This document shows positions 16,263 to 23,612 of a stretch of DNA of 64,000 nucleotides, one piece after another. A program made the position numbers and the translations under genes. The DNA is from UBA12202 sp002691725. Lineage in GTDB: Bacteria; Pseudomonadota; Alphaproteobacteria; Puniceispirillales; UBA1172. The notes under the pieces were generated by a model. That model was not told where the DNA came from. It saw only the letters and a program-made list of their open reading frames with translations, and did no database searches. The stretch is taken from assembly GCA_965660675.1 (NCBI GenBank), contig CBFIAU010000003.1, forward strand, positions 1 to 64,000, read 5' to 3'. Each line of letters opens with the position of its first letter. The stretch's first letter is position 1.

Positions 16263-16906
16263 TGCCAAGCATGGATAGCACAAAACCTAAATGGCAACTT
16301 CCTCAAACTCCGATTATCCTGGCAACAGAAAGCATGGCGCGGCGCCGTATGTTTGAAAATGCTGGTATCCTTCATAACGCTATTGCTGCTAATCTTGACG
16401 AAGATGCTCTGCGCGCGGCGGCGGCTCATGAAAATATCTCTCCTGCTGATACTGCCTCTATGCTGGCAGAAGCAAAAGCCATGAAAATCTCTGCTCAGCA
16501 TCCGTCAGCATTGATCATTGCATCTGATCAACTGCTGGTCTGTGAGGGGGTTATTTATGGCAAACCGGCGACCTTGGCTGAGGCGAAAACACGACTTAAC
16601 GCGCTTGCTGGCAAAACTCATGAATTGGTGACAGCTGGTGTCATCATCTTGGCTAATCAACGGCTCTGGCATTTGGTTAAATCCCCTAAAATCACTCTCC
16701 GTGAGCTAAGTGACCATGATATCGACAGCTACCTTGCTGCCATGGCTGATGAAGCGATGCTAACCCCCGGCGTTTATATGATAGAAAAGCTTGGAGCGCA
16801 TATTATTAGCAAGATGGAGGGCTGTTCCTACACTATACTAGGCTTTCCACTGCTGGAATGTTTAGCGTATTTGCGCCAATTTGGGATGGAGGCCAGAACA
16901 TCATGA
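16262..16906 (+). CDS. maf: Maf-family nucleotide pyrophosphatase (YceF-like)
   Basis: 214 aa. Maf proteins hydrolyse non-canonical or modified nucleoside triphosphates. The N-terminal signature appears as LATESMARRRMFENAG, the catalytic-aspartate motif as IIASDQLL (the SDQ form of the YceF/7-methyl-GTP branch), then GKP, and the C-terminal GVYMIEKLGAHIISKMEGCSYTILGFPL motif. The first ~12 residues before QTPIILATES are an unusual extension; a second Met (residue 4) is possible. It overlaps ppsR by 1 bp and coaE by an ATGA. Substrate assignment within the family is inference. Confidence 0.87.
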   Translation: MPSMDSTKPKWQLPQTPIILATESMARRRMFENAGILHNAIAANLDEDALRAAAAHENISPADTASMLAEAKAMKISAQHPSALIIASDQLLVCEGVIYGKPATLAEAKTRLNALAGKTHELVTAGVIILANQRLWHLVKSPKITLRELSDHDIDSYLAAMADEAMLTPGVYMIEKLGAHIISKMEGCSYTILGFPLLECLAYLRQFGMEARTS

Positions 16907-17511
16907 TCCGCTTAGGGTTAACAGGCTCAATTGCTATGGGGAAAACAACCGCCGCTAATATGCTTCGCGGCCGTGGGGTTCCTGTGCATGATTCCGATGC
17001 GGTTGTTCATCGCTTGATGTCAAATGGCGGTGAAGCGGTTGCCGCTGTTCTTGCTCTGTTTCCTAATGCTGATGATGGCAATGACGGAATTAATCGAAAA
17101 GTCATTGCTGATGAGGTATTTCAGCAACCTGAAAAACGCGCCAGGCTAGAAGCGATTATCCACCCGCTTGTTCGCCATGACAGAGAAGCCTGGGCAGATT
17201 ATTTAGATGACGACAACCCTCCTATTATTGTTTTTGATATCCCTCTATTATATGAAACTCGCTCGCAGGATTTCTGTGATTATGTGGCGGTCGTATCAGC
17301 GCCCTTATGGGTTCAGAAAACGCGAGCGATGCAGCGTGATGGCATGTCTGAAGAAAAACTGAATAATATTCTTAAGGCGCAGACCCCTGATGCGATGAAA
17401 CGCCAACACGCCGATTATGTTATCCCAACAGGATATGGTAAAACTGTGACAGGCTGGTATATTGATCAGATGCTGGCTGATATTCGCTTGAGGGGGGCAT
17501 CAAATGCGTGA
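16903..17511 (+). CDS. coaE: Dephospho-CoA kinase
   Basis: 202 aa. CoaE performs the last step of coenzyme A synthesis, phosphorylating the ribose 3'-OH of dephospho-CoA. The P-loop GSIAMGKTT is at residues 8-16, followed by VHDSDAVVHRLM, LEAIIHPLV and VFDIPLLYET, all family hallmarks. The ATG at 16903 overlaps the maf stop (ATGA); an in-frame ATG at 16858 lies inside maf and gives a non-homologous extension. In Caulobacter and many relatives aroE lies between maf and coaE; here they are fused head to tail and aroE is absent. Confidence 0.95.
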   Translation: MIRLGLTGSIAMGKTTAANMLRGRGVPVHDSDAVVHRLMSNGGEAVAAVLALFPNADDGNDGINRKVIADEVFQQPEKRARLEAIIHPLVRHDREAWADYLDDDNPPIIVFDIPLLYETRSQDFCDYVAVVSAPLWVQKTRAMQRDGMSEEKLNNILKAQTPDAMKRQHADYVIPTGYGKTVTGWYIDQMLADIRLRGASNA

Positions 17512-18235
17512 GATTGTTCTTGATACAGAAACCACCGGGCTGGAACATGATCTTGGCCACCGTATCATTGAAATTGGTGCTGTTGAGCTGATTAATCATG
17601 TGCCAACAGGCAAGCATTATCACGTTTATATTAACCCTGAACGCGATATTGATGCGCGGGCTAGTGAAGTTCATGGCATTACCAATGATCAGCTGGCGGA
17701 TAAACCGCGCTTTGCTGATATTGCTGATGATTTTCTTCAATTTATTGATAAAGCTACTCTGATTATTCACAATGCCAGCTTTGATATGGGGTTTATTAAT
17801 GCTGAATTAAGCCGCCTGCAAAAACCGGCTATTAGTAATGATCACGTCATTGACACGTTGTTAATGGCACGGCAAAAATTCCCCGGCGGTCAGGCTAGTC
17901 TTGACGCTTTATGTAAAAAATTTGGCATTGATAATTCAGACCGTGATTTGCACGGCGCCCTGATTGACGCGGATTTGCTGGCTTTTGTCTATATTGAGTT
18001 GATCGGCGGTAAACAGCCTGATCTGATGGGTGCAATCACATCTGATGCGAATGATAAACACCAAAACCAAAACCTAAATGTGAGCCCAGATCAAGCACCT
18101 GCCCCTGCCTCACGAGCAGACACATCGAAAATACGGCCGCCGCGTCAGTTTCCTCAAGATGCAGATGAGCTGGCGGCGCATCAGCAATTTATCGCGTCAA
18201 TCAATGCTTCGATCTGGCAAAAATATCAGTCTTAA
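17504..18235 (+). CDS. dnaQ: DNA polymerase III epsilon subunit (proofreading exonuclease)
   Basis: 243 aa. It is the 3'-5' proofreading exonuclease of the replicative polymerase. ExoI DTETTG (residues 7-12), ExoII HNASFDMGFINAEL and ExoIII HGALIDADLLAFVY are intact, giving the DEDDh catalytic set. A Gln/Pro/Ala-rich linker leads to a C-terminal helical segment (ADELAAHQQFIASINASIW), the alpha-subunit-binding tail. The start overlaps coaE by 8 bp. Its stop lies within a 13-bp tandem repeat shared with the end of convergent secB. Confidence 0.96.
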   Translation: MREIVLDTETTGLEHDLGHRIIEIGAVELINHVPTGKHYHVYINPERDIDARASEVHGITNDQLADKPRFADIADDFLQFIDKATLIIHNASFDMGFINAELSRLQKPAISNDHVIDTLLMARQKFPGGQASLDALCKKFGIDNSDRDLHGALIDADLLAFVYIELIGGKQPDLMGAITSDANDKHQNQNLNVSPDQAPAPASRADTSKIRPPRQFPQDADELAAHQQFIASINASIWQKYQS

Positions 18236-18285
18236 TCCTAAGTCTTAATCCTCAGTCTTAATCCTCAGCTTTATCCTCAGCTTTG
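18227..18285. repeat. 13-bp tandem repeat spanning the dnaQ stop and secB 3' end
   Basis: CAGTCTTAATCCT at 18227-18239, AAGTCTTAATCCT at 18240-18252, CAGTCTTAATCCT at 18253-18265, then CAGCTTTATCCT from 18266 and a partial copy. It covers the dnaQ stop (18233-18235), the gap and the secB stop (18258-18260), so successive copies supply sequence to both proteins and to the junction. Confidence 0.88.
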
Positions 18286-18788
18286 CTATTTTCTTTTTGC
18301 GCTGCTTGCTGTTCAGCTTGTTGCTGCATCCGCATTTGATACAATTTGATAAAATCAATCGGTTGAATATTAAGCGGCATAAATCCGCCATCACGGGTTA
18401 CATTGCTCATCAAAGCGCGCGCAAATGGAAACAGAAAGCGCGGGCCCTCAATCATTACAACAGGCTGGATTGCGCGTTCATCCATCTCCGCTGCAATCGA
18501 TACTTCGCCGCCATAACTCAATTCGGCAAGGAACATGGTCTGCTCATCTTGCTGCGCTGAGGCTTTAATCATCAAGACAACTTCATAATGGCGGTCTTTT
18601 TCATCAATGGGCCTTGAGGTAACAGAAAAATTGACGGAAACCTGTGGCGCATTGGCCGGATTATCATAGATAACCGGAGCATTGGGATTTTCAAAAGATA
18701 GATCTTTGATGTAATGGCTATGAAAGGTGATCTGCTGGTCTGGTGTGGTTACACTTTCCCCGGCGTCAGATGATTTTTTTTTAGTCAT
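18258..18788 (-). CDS. secB: Protein-export chaperone SecB
   Basis: 176 aa. SecB keeps presecretory proteins unfolded and delivers them to SecA. Recognisable family segments are YIKDLSFENPNAP near residue 27, VSVNFSVTSRPI, the helix region FLAELSYGGEVSIA, and the conserved EGPRFLFPFARALMSNVTRDGGFMPLNIQPIDFIKLY. The C-terminus is a charged Gln/Ala/Glu/Lys tail ending in KAEDKAED, extended by the tandem repeat at the dnaQ junction. Neighbourhood dnaQ-secB-fxsA is conserved in alphaproteobacteria. Confidence 0.96.
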   Translation of the reverse strand: MTKKKSSDAGESVTTPDQQITFHSHYIKDLSFENPNAPVIYDNPANAPQVSVNFSVTSRPIDEKDRHYEVVLMIKASAQQDEQTMFLAELSYGGEVSIAAEMDERAIQPVVMIEGPRFLFPFARALMSNVTRDGGFMPLNIQPIDFIKLYQMRMQQQAEQQAAQKENSKAEDKAED

Positions 18789-18865
18789 AATACGTCCTTT
18801 CAGATGGCATATATGCCGTTGGTCAAGTGGGTCATAACCACATGTTTAATTTGCTATTCATCAGG

Positions 18866-19420
18866 CTATTTATTGGGCTCATTTTTATCATGTTTGTCAT
18901 CAGGGTCAATATGTTCTGCCTCGCCCTCAACAATCATGTTTGATGGCATATCAGATGCTAATTTATCAGAATCGTCTGATTGCGGGTCTCTATCCTGATC
19001 TGGATATCCAAAACCGGACATATTCATATGGGCTGAAAATCCACCACCCTGAAATGGGAAAGGCCGGGTTCTGGCCGCTGGAAACAGATGGAACAGCGTC
19101 ACCCCTAGCAGATCACGAATGATCGGAAGAAAACATAAAACACCAAACGCATCGCTGGCATAACCTGGAATGATCAATCCAAAGCCGCCAAATAACACTG
19201 GCAGCACTAATGGCATTATCTCATGCGGGGGTTTGGCAATACCGCCCCCCGCCAATATCTGCATAAACCGATAGCGCATGAGCTGAAATCCCATGATCGC
19301 CGTAGCAAAAACGCCAATAATGGTGGGAAGCACGTTAATAGTGTCTGCTACCATGCCGAAAACAATCACCTCGACCCATATCAAGACAATGATAAATGCA
19401 AGAATAATCAGACCTCTCAT
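18866..19420 (-). CDS. fxsA: FxsA family membrane protein
   Basis: 184 aa. FxsA is a cytoplasmic-membrane protein; overproduction in E. coli relieves phage T7 exclusion by F plasmid, but the normal role is unclear. There are two N-terminal membrane segments (residues ~3-48), then after the amphipathic GGGIAKPP a third, containing the family signature LIIPGYASDAFGVLCFLPIIRDLL. The C-terminal ~60 residues are hydrophilic, Asp/Ser-rich and probably disordered. It is divergent from the Tim44-like gene. Confidence 0.88.
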   Translation of the reverse strand: MRGLIILAFIIVLIWVEVIVFGMVADTINVLPTIIGVFATAIMGFQLMRYRFMQILAGGGIAKPPHEIMPLVLPVLFGGFGLIIPGYASDAFGVLCFLPIIRDLLGVTLFHLFPAARTRPFPFQGGGFSAHMNMSGFGYPDQDRDPQSDDSDKLASDMPSNMIVEGEAEHIDPDDKHDKNEPNK

Positions 19421-19601
19421 TATGGCTCCTTTAGTATCCCTTTGCAGGGTTCTTTTAACGCTAATTCAAAGCTTATAGCAAATTTCTTTTTGCGAATAAT
19501 CACTAGAGTCTTGTCGTTTAAGCCTAATGCGTCTATCTGTATGTAACAAGAGCATAAAACTGGCGAATGGCACAAAAGGCATAAGCCAACAGGAGTAAAC
19601 C

Positions 19602-20228
19602 ATGTTTAATGGCCCCTATGTCGATATTTTGATTTTTGCTGTGCTGGCTGTATTTCTGATTTTCCGTCTTCGTTCAATCTTAGGACGGCGTGATGGTTTT
19701 GAAGAAGACCCGAATAAAAAAGCCGCAGCAGCATTCAAGTCACAAACAAAGACGGACATGAATAATGAACTGCCTTCGGGTGAGGGAATAGACGCTATTG
19801 TTGCCGCTGATTCAGGATTTAGCAAACAAGCGTTTCTGGATGGCGCGGAACAAGTATATGAAATGATATTGACCGCCTTTGCGCGTGGCAACATGGAAGA
19901 ATTAAGGCCTTTCCTCGGTTATGAGATGGCAGGCAGTTTTTCTGATGCTATTAATGAGCGCCGCAAAGCTGGCGAAGAATTGAGCATTACGCTGACCGAT
20001 TTAAGTCGCGTTGATATTCGTGAAGCTGGCGTCAAGGAGGGCATTGCCTCAATTACCGTAGAATATCAATCTACGCAGATTCGCGTGTTGAAAGATGAAA
20101 ACGGAACCATCATTGATGGTGATAGTAATGATCCTGAAACATTTGTCGATCAGTGGACATTTGAACGTGATGTGACATCGGCAAATCCAAACTGGCTATT
20201 GATTGAAACACAAACATCGGAAAGCTGA
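19602..20228 (+). CDS. Tim44/TimA-domain inner-membrane protein
   Basis: 208 aa. One N-terminal membrane segment (VDILIFAVLAVFLIFRLRSILG, residues ~8-29) is followed by a polar linker and a Tim44-like domain (FLDGAEQVYEMILTAFARGNMEELRPFLGYEM ... VDQWTFERDVTSANPNWLLIETQ). Mitochondrial Tim44 anchors the import motor; bacterial members are membrane-tethered with poorly known function. Position next to secB/fxsA is the conserved alphaproteobacterial context. In many relatives mltA follows; here a Smr gene follows directly. Confidence 0.9.
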   Translation: MFNGPYVDILIFAVLAVFLIFRLRSILGRRDGFEEDPNKKAAAAFKSQTKTDMNNELPSGEGIDAIVAADSGFSKQAFLDGAEQVYEMILTAFARGNMEELRPFLGYEMAGSFSDAINERRKAGEELSITLTDLSRVDIREAGVKEGIASITVEYQSTQIRVLKDENGTIIDGDSNDPETFVDQWTFERDVTSANPNWLLIETQTSES

Positions 20229-20242
20229 TTGCACTAATAAGG

Positions 20243-20276
20243 CCAGTTGATTGCTAAAACCAGTTGATTAAAACTG
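20243..20276. repeat. 17-bp imperfect tandem repeat in the Smr-gene leader
   Basis: CCAGTTGATTGCTAAAA (20243-20259) and CCAGTTGATTAAAACTG (20260-20276), between the Tim44-like stop and the Smr gene. Confidence 0.65.
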
Positions 20277-20287
20277 TGAGCCGAGAC

Positions 20288-20938
20288 ATGAAAAAGCGCG
20301 ACAATCAAAAGGCCGACCAAAAAGCCAACGAAAGAGCTAGTCAAAGAGCCAGCCAAAAACATAAAGATGGTGATGAACTCTGGCAAGTTGTGGCGCGAAC
20401 GGTTAATCCCATGCCGCAAGATACCATTTTGCCAACCTCAGATGCTCTTGCTTCACTGGCGCTTAAAAAAGCCCCCAAAAAGGCGACAACAAAAGCTAAA
20501 TCAGTCTCCAGCGCCGTGGCGGCGTCTCCATCCGCATCTATTTCTGGCATGAACGGATTATCGCGCCATAACGTCAAATCTGATTTGAAACCGGCAGACC
20601 TTGCCGCAGAAAAGGTCAGCGGTATTTCACGAACAGATGCCAAACGCATAAAAAGCGGTCAAGTCTCCCCCACCGCGCGGCTTGATCTGCATGGGTTGAC
20701 ATCCCCAAATGCCAGATCAGCCTTGCGCCGGTTTATTGCTGAAAAACAGCGCGATAGACATCAACATGTCTTGGTCATCACCGGCAAAGGCACAGCTGGA
20801 AAAGGTGTGATCCGTCAATCCCTGCCGCAATGGCTGGATGAGCCGCCATTATCGGAACAAGTGGTCGCCTTTCATCCCGCCAAACCCAAAGACGGCGGCT
20901 TAGGGGCGTGGTATATTAAGCTCAGACAACTCCCATGA
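20288..20938 (+). CDS. Smr-domain protein
   Basis: 216 aa from ATG 20288; in-frame TTG 20264 and GTG 20276 are alternatives. The C-terminal Smr domain is clear: LDLHGLTSPNARSALRRFI, VLVITGKGTAGKGVIRQSLPQWL and HPAKPKDGGLGAWYIKLR. Standalone Smr proteins are DNA or RNA nucleases or binders related to the MutS2 C-terminus. The N-terminal ~120 residues are Lys/Ala/Ser-rich and repetitive (KADQKANERASQRASQK), likely disordered. Its TGA overlaps the ATG of the XRE regulator (ATGA). Confidence 0.88.
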   Translation: MKKRDNQKADQKANERASQRASQKHKDGDELWQVVARTVNPMPQDTILPTSDALASLALKKAPKKATTKAKSVSSAVAASPSASISGMNGLSRHNVKSDLKPADLAAEKVSGISRTDAKRIKSGQVSPTARLDLHGLTSPNARSALRRFIAEKQRDRHQHVLVITGKGTAGKGVIRQSLPQWLDEPPLSEQVVAFHPAKPKDGGLGAWYIKLRQLP

Positions 20939-21303
20939 CCCCATTTGGCAAAAAATTGCGCGACCTGCGCCAACAAAACAACATGACCATGTCCGCTATG
21001 GCTGAATATCTGGGCGTGTCCTCAGCTTATTTATCGCAAGTCGAACATGGCAAGCGTGGCATTCCGGGGGTGATCATGATGGATCAGATTTGCGCCTTAT
21101 TTGGCCTCATCTGGGAAGATGCCGAAGCCTTAAAAGAGCTCGCGCAATTATCCAATCCTCGCATTGTCATTGACACTGGTGATTTGGGGCAAGACGCGAT
21201 GATCGCGGCCAATCTGTTCGCGCAACTGCTGCCAAAAGTCAGCGAAGAAGAAGCCAAAACTATGGCTGAATGGCTTAAAACCCGCAATGATCAGCTGTCC
21301 TGA
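20935..21303 (+). CDS. XRE-family transcriptional regulator
   Basis: 122 aa. An N-terminal Cro/C1-type helix-turn-helix occupies residues ~4-60 (LRDLRQQNNMTMSAMAEYLGVSSAYLSQVEHGKRGIPG). The C-terminal helical half (DLGQDAMIAANLFAQLLPKVSEEEAKTMAEWL) has no motif I recognise. Translation is coupled to the Smr gene by an ATGA overlap. The target is unknown. Alphaproteobacteria commonly carry an XRE gene next to Smr here. A hairpin terminator follows about 80 bases downstream. Confidence 0.88.
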   Translation: MTPFGKKLRDLRQQNNMTMSAMAEYLGVSSAYLSQVEHGKRGIPGVIMMDQICALFGLIWEDAEALKELAQLSNPRIVIDTGDLGQDAMIAANLFAQLLPKVSEEEAKTMAEWLKTRNDQLS

Positions 21304-21309
21304 TGCAGC

Positions 21310-21353
21310 TGTGACGGGGGTGTGACGCAAGTGTGACGGGAGTGTGACGGGGG
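21310..21353. repeat. 11-bp tandem repeat x4 after the XRE gene
   Basis: Four contiguous 11-mers: TGTGACGGGGG, TGTGACGCAAG, TGTGACGGGAG, TGTGACGGGGG. They lie in the noncoding stretch 21304-21647 (344 bp), which otherwise holds the terminator at 21385-21408 and the hisB leader. Confidence 0.9.
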
Positions 21354-21384
21354 TGCTGTTTCAAGGCTGATCAGCAATAAATAA

Positions 21385-21430
21385 CCCGCCCCGAATGATC
21401 AGGGCGGGGCTTCGCGCTATTTTGTCTTTT
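21385..21430 (+). terminator. Rho-independent-like terminator after the Smr-XRE unit
   Basis: CCCGCCC (21385-21391) pairs with GGGCGGG (21402-21408) around a 10-nt loop; a T-rich stretch (TATTTTGTCTTTTC) begins about ten bases later. The T-run is not immediately adjacent, so efficiency may be modest. Confidence 0.65.
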
Positions 21431-21647
21431 CATGCCTTTGGAAAAATGGTCTTGGTGTATATACCCCGATTGTCAAAGCGATATCGTGAGAGCAAATGAC
21501 AATGATATTTGCAAAAGCCACTCTTTCATCGGCCTTGCAATCAACGCCAATAAACGGTGATTTGAGTAATTCTGCTAGTCAAATGATGCTGATCCTGCTA
21601 GTAACCGCACCATAAGGAAACCGATACATCCTCATAGGAGAGTTTTC

Positions 21648-22268
21648 ATGGCTAAAGAAAACCCGACCTCAAATCCGTCTTTGCGACAGGCAGATGTTAA
21701 ACGTGAAACCAAAGAGACAAAGATCACGGCGCATGTCACGCTTGATGGCATGGGAAAAGTTGATGTTGCCACAGGATTAGGATTTTTTGATCATATGATT
21801 GAGCAATTGGGTCGTCACAGCCTGATTGATATCCGTCTTGCTTGTCAGGGGGATTTGCATATTGATGCTCATCATACGGTTGAGGATTGCGGTTGGGCAC
21901 TGGGTGAGGCTTTTTCAAAAGCGCTGGGTGATCGCCGCGGCATTACACGCTATGGCATGGCTTTGCTCCCCATGGATGAAGCTTTGACAAGGGTTGCGAT
22001 TGATATTTCTAGTCGGCCATTTCTGGTTTGGAATGTGTCACTGCCGTCGCCACGGCTAGGCGAGATGGATAGCGAAGTGTTTGAAGAGTTCTTCCGTGCC
22101 TTTAGCCAGTCCGCGGGCATAACGCTTCATATCGAAACAGCTTATGGCAGCAATACGCACCACATCATTGAGAGCAGCTTCAAAGCGCTGGCGCAAGCGT
22201 TGAAAACCGCTGTTGCGATTGATCCCGGACAAGCTGATCGTATCCCATCGACCAAGGGAGTGCTGTAA
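21648..22268 (+). CDS. hisB: Imidazoleglycerol-phosphate dehydratase
   Basis: 206 aa, monofunctional (no phosphatase domain). HisB dehydrates imidazole-glycerol phosphate to imidazole-acetol phosphate. The metal-binding signatures FFDHMIEQLGRHSLID and DAHHTVEDCGWALGEA are intact, as is THHIIESSFKALA with the second histidine pair. An AGGAG lies upstream of ATG 21648. It begins the hisB-hisH-GNAT-hisA-hisF-hisE run. The ~230-bp leader shows no run of His codons, so I see no classic attenuator. Confidence 0.97.
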   Translation: MAKENPTSNPSLRQADVKRETKETKITAHVTLDGMGKVDVATGLGFFDHMIEQLGRHSLIDIRLACQGDLHIDAHHTVEDCGWALGEAFSKALGDRRGITRYGMALLPMDEALTRVAIDISSRPFLVWNVSLPSPRLGEMDSEVFEEFFRAFSQSAGITLHIETAYGSNTHHIIESSFKALAQALKTAVAIDPGQADRIPSTKGVL

Positions 22269-22281
22269 CAGGCAGTCGGCA

Positions 22282-22971
22282 ATGAAACTGGTTATTGTGG
22301 ACTATGGGTCGGGCAACCTGCGGTCGGTTAAAAATGCATTGCAGACCGCGGCTCATAATGCTGATCTTCCGCATCAGATCATGGTATCATCTGACCCTGA
22401 TATTGTCGCAACAGCAGAATATCTGGTATTGCCGGGGGTTGGCGCTTTTGCTGATTGTAAAGCAAACCTGATCAAGATAGACGGCATGATTGCGGCGATT
22501 GAACATGTTGCTCTCACATTGGCACGACCATTTCTGGGGATTTGTGTTGGTATGCAATTGATGGCAGAGATTGGCGAAGAAGGCGGCGTTAAAACGGCTG
22601 GCTTTGGCTGGATCAATGGCAGTATTACGGCGATGCATCCCAGCATTGATGAGGTGCCGCTGAAAGTTCCGCATATGGGCTGGAATCAGCTCATTATATC
22701 TGATCATATGGCGGATGATATGTTGTTTGATGGGCTTGCTGCGGATAGCCGCGTCTATTTTCTGCATGGCTATCATCTGACTGGCTATCATCAGGCTGGC
22801 TATCATCTAACTGGCGGCGATGATAAACAAATCGCTGCATGGACGGATTATGGCGGTCATATTGTTGCCGCAGTAAAGACAGATAATCTGACAGGGGTGC
22901 AATTTCACCCTGAAAAAAGCCAGATGGTAGGGCAACGGATACTTGCAAACTGGCTTTCATATACCTGCTAG
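22282..22971 (+). CDS. hisH: Imidazole glycerol phosphate synthase, glutaminase subunit
   Basis: 229 aa from ATG 22282; the frame is open to 22213 but the extra part lies in hisB. HisH hydrolyses glutamine and channels ammonia to HisF. The class-I amidotransferase elements are present: nucleophile Cys88 in FLGICVGMQLM, and the His/Glu pair in FHPEKSQ. Between the conserved YFLHGYH and the following TDYGG lies an insertion of three GYH(L/Q)(T/A) pentapeptides (residues 163-177) made by a 15-bp tandem repeat, making this surface loop longer than usual. Confidence 0.95.
   Translation: MKLVIVDYGSGNLRSVKNALQTAAHNADLPHQIMVSSDPDIVATAEYLVLPGVGAFADCKANLIKIDGMIAAIEHVALTLARPFLGICVGMQLMAEIGEEGGVKTAGFGWINGSITAMHPSIDEVPLKVPHMGWNQLIISDHMADDMLFDGLAADSRVYFLHGYHLTGYHQAGYHLTGGDDKQIAAWTDYGGHIVAAVKTDNLTGVQFHPEKSQMVGQRILANWLSYTC
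22768..22812. repeat. hisH: 15-bp tandem repeat x3 inside hisH
   Basis: GGCTATCATCTGACT, GGCTATCATCAGGCT, GGCTATCATCTAACT in succession, in phase with the hisH reading frame. They encode GYHLT-GYHQA-GYHLT. Confidence 0.93.
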
Positions 22972-22985
22972 GGTGCCTGCTTAAC

Positions 22986-23013
22986 AAAACCGGCTTGATA
23001 AAACCGGCTTAAC
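22986..23013. repeat. 14-bp tandem repeat x2 upstream of the GNAT gene
   Basis: AAAACCGGCTTGAT (22986-22999) and AAAACCGGCTTAAC (23000-23013), in the 62-bp gap between hisH and the GNAT gene. Confidence 0.85.
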
Positions 23014-23033
23014 AATAAAGGGAAAATCTTGAT

Positions 23034-23612
23034 ATGATGGCGCAAGATAATAGAAAACCGATTACCGCTGTTGAAACTGTTAAGACGTTATCAGCGGCTG
23101 ATATTATTGAATTATGTGATGCTGCTATCGAGGCGATTGAAAGTGGTGGTGGCTTTGGCTGGATCACTCCACCACCGCGAAATATTCTCGAAGATTACTG
23201 GAAAGGTGTTATGCTTATTCCAGAACGCGAGCTGATCATTGGCCGCATCGATGGCGTTATTGCTGCCAGTTGTCAAATTGTCCGCCCGCCGCGCAATAAC
23301 GAAGCGCAAAAGCTGACATGTACTCTCACCACTTTTTTTGTTGTGCCATGGGCTCGCGGCAAAGGTCTGGCGCCTTTAATGCTTGATGAAGCTGAGGCGT
23401 TCAGCCGGTCAGAAGGATTCAAAGTCATCAATCTTGATGTTCGTTCAACCCAGGAAAGAGCGATACAGCGCTATGAAGCCGCTGGCTATATTCGCTTTGG
23501 TGAGCATCCTAAATATGCCTATATCAACGGCAGCTATGCGACAGGATATTATTATTACAAAGAGGTTCTGGAAAAATCTGAACATGCGAATAAAGGCAAA
23601 GCCGGTTCATGA
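23034..23612 (+). CDS. GNAT-family N-acetyltransferase in the his cluster
   Basis: 192 aa. The acetyl-CoA-binding core is visible as TFFVVPWARGKGLAPLMLDEAEAFSRSEGF (motif A, R-G-K-G form) followed by INLDVRSTQERAIQRYEAAGYIRFGEHPKYAYI (motif B). The substrate is unknown. It lies between hisH and hisA and its TGA overlaps the hisA ATG (ATGA), so it is co-translated with histidine biosynthesis. Whether it acts in that pathway or is a passenger cannot be told. MM leaves 23034 or 23037 as start. Confidence 0.88.
   Translation: MMAQDNRKPITAVETVKTLSAADIIELCDAAIEAIESGGGFGWITPPPRNILEDYWKGVMLIPERELIIGRIDGVIAASCQIVRPPRNNEAQKLTCTLTTFFVVPWARGKGLAPLMLDEAEAFSRSEGFKVINLDVRSTQERAIQRYEAAGYIRFGEHPKYAYINGSYATGYYYYKEVLEKSEHANKGKAGS

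Noticed and set aside
20935..21303. Smr-XRE pair as a toxin-antitoxin module
   Set aside because: The Smr domain is a well-known conserved family in this alphaproteobacterial context, and the XRE gene is downstream with no toxin-like partner.
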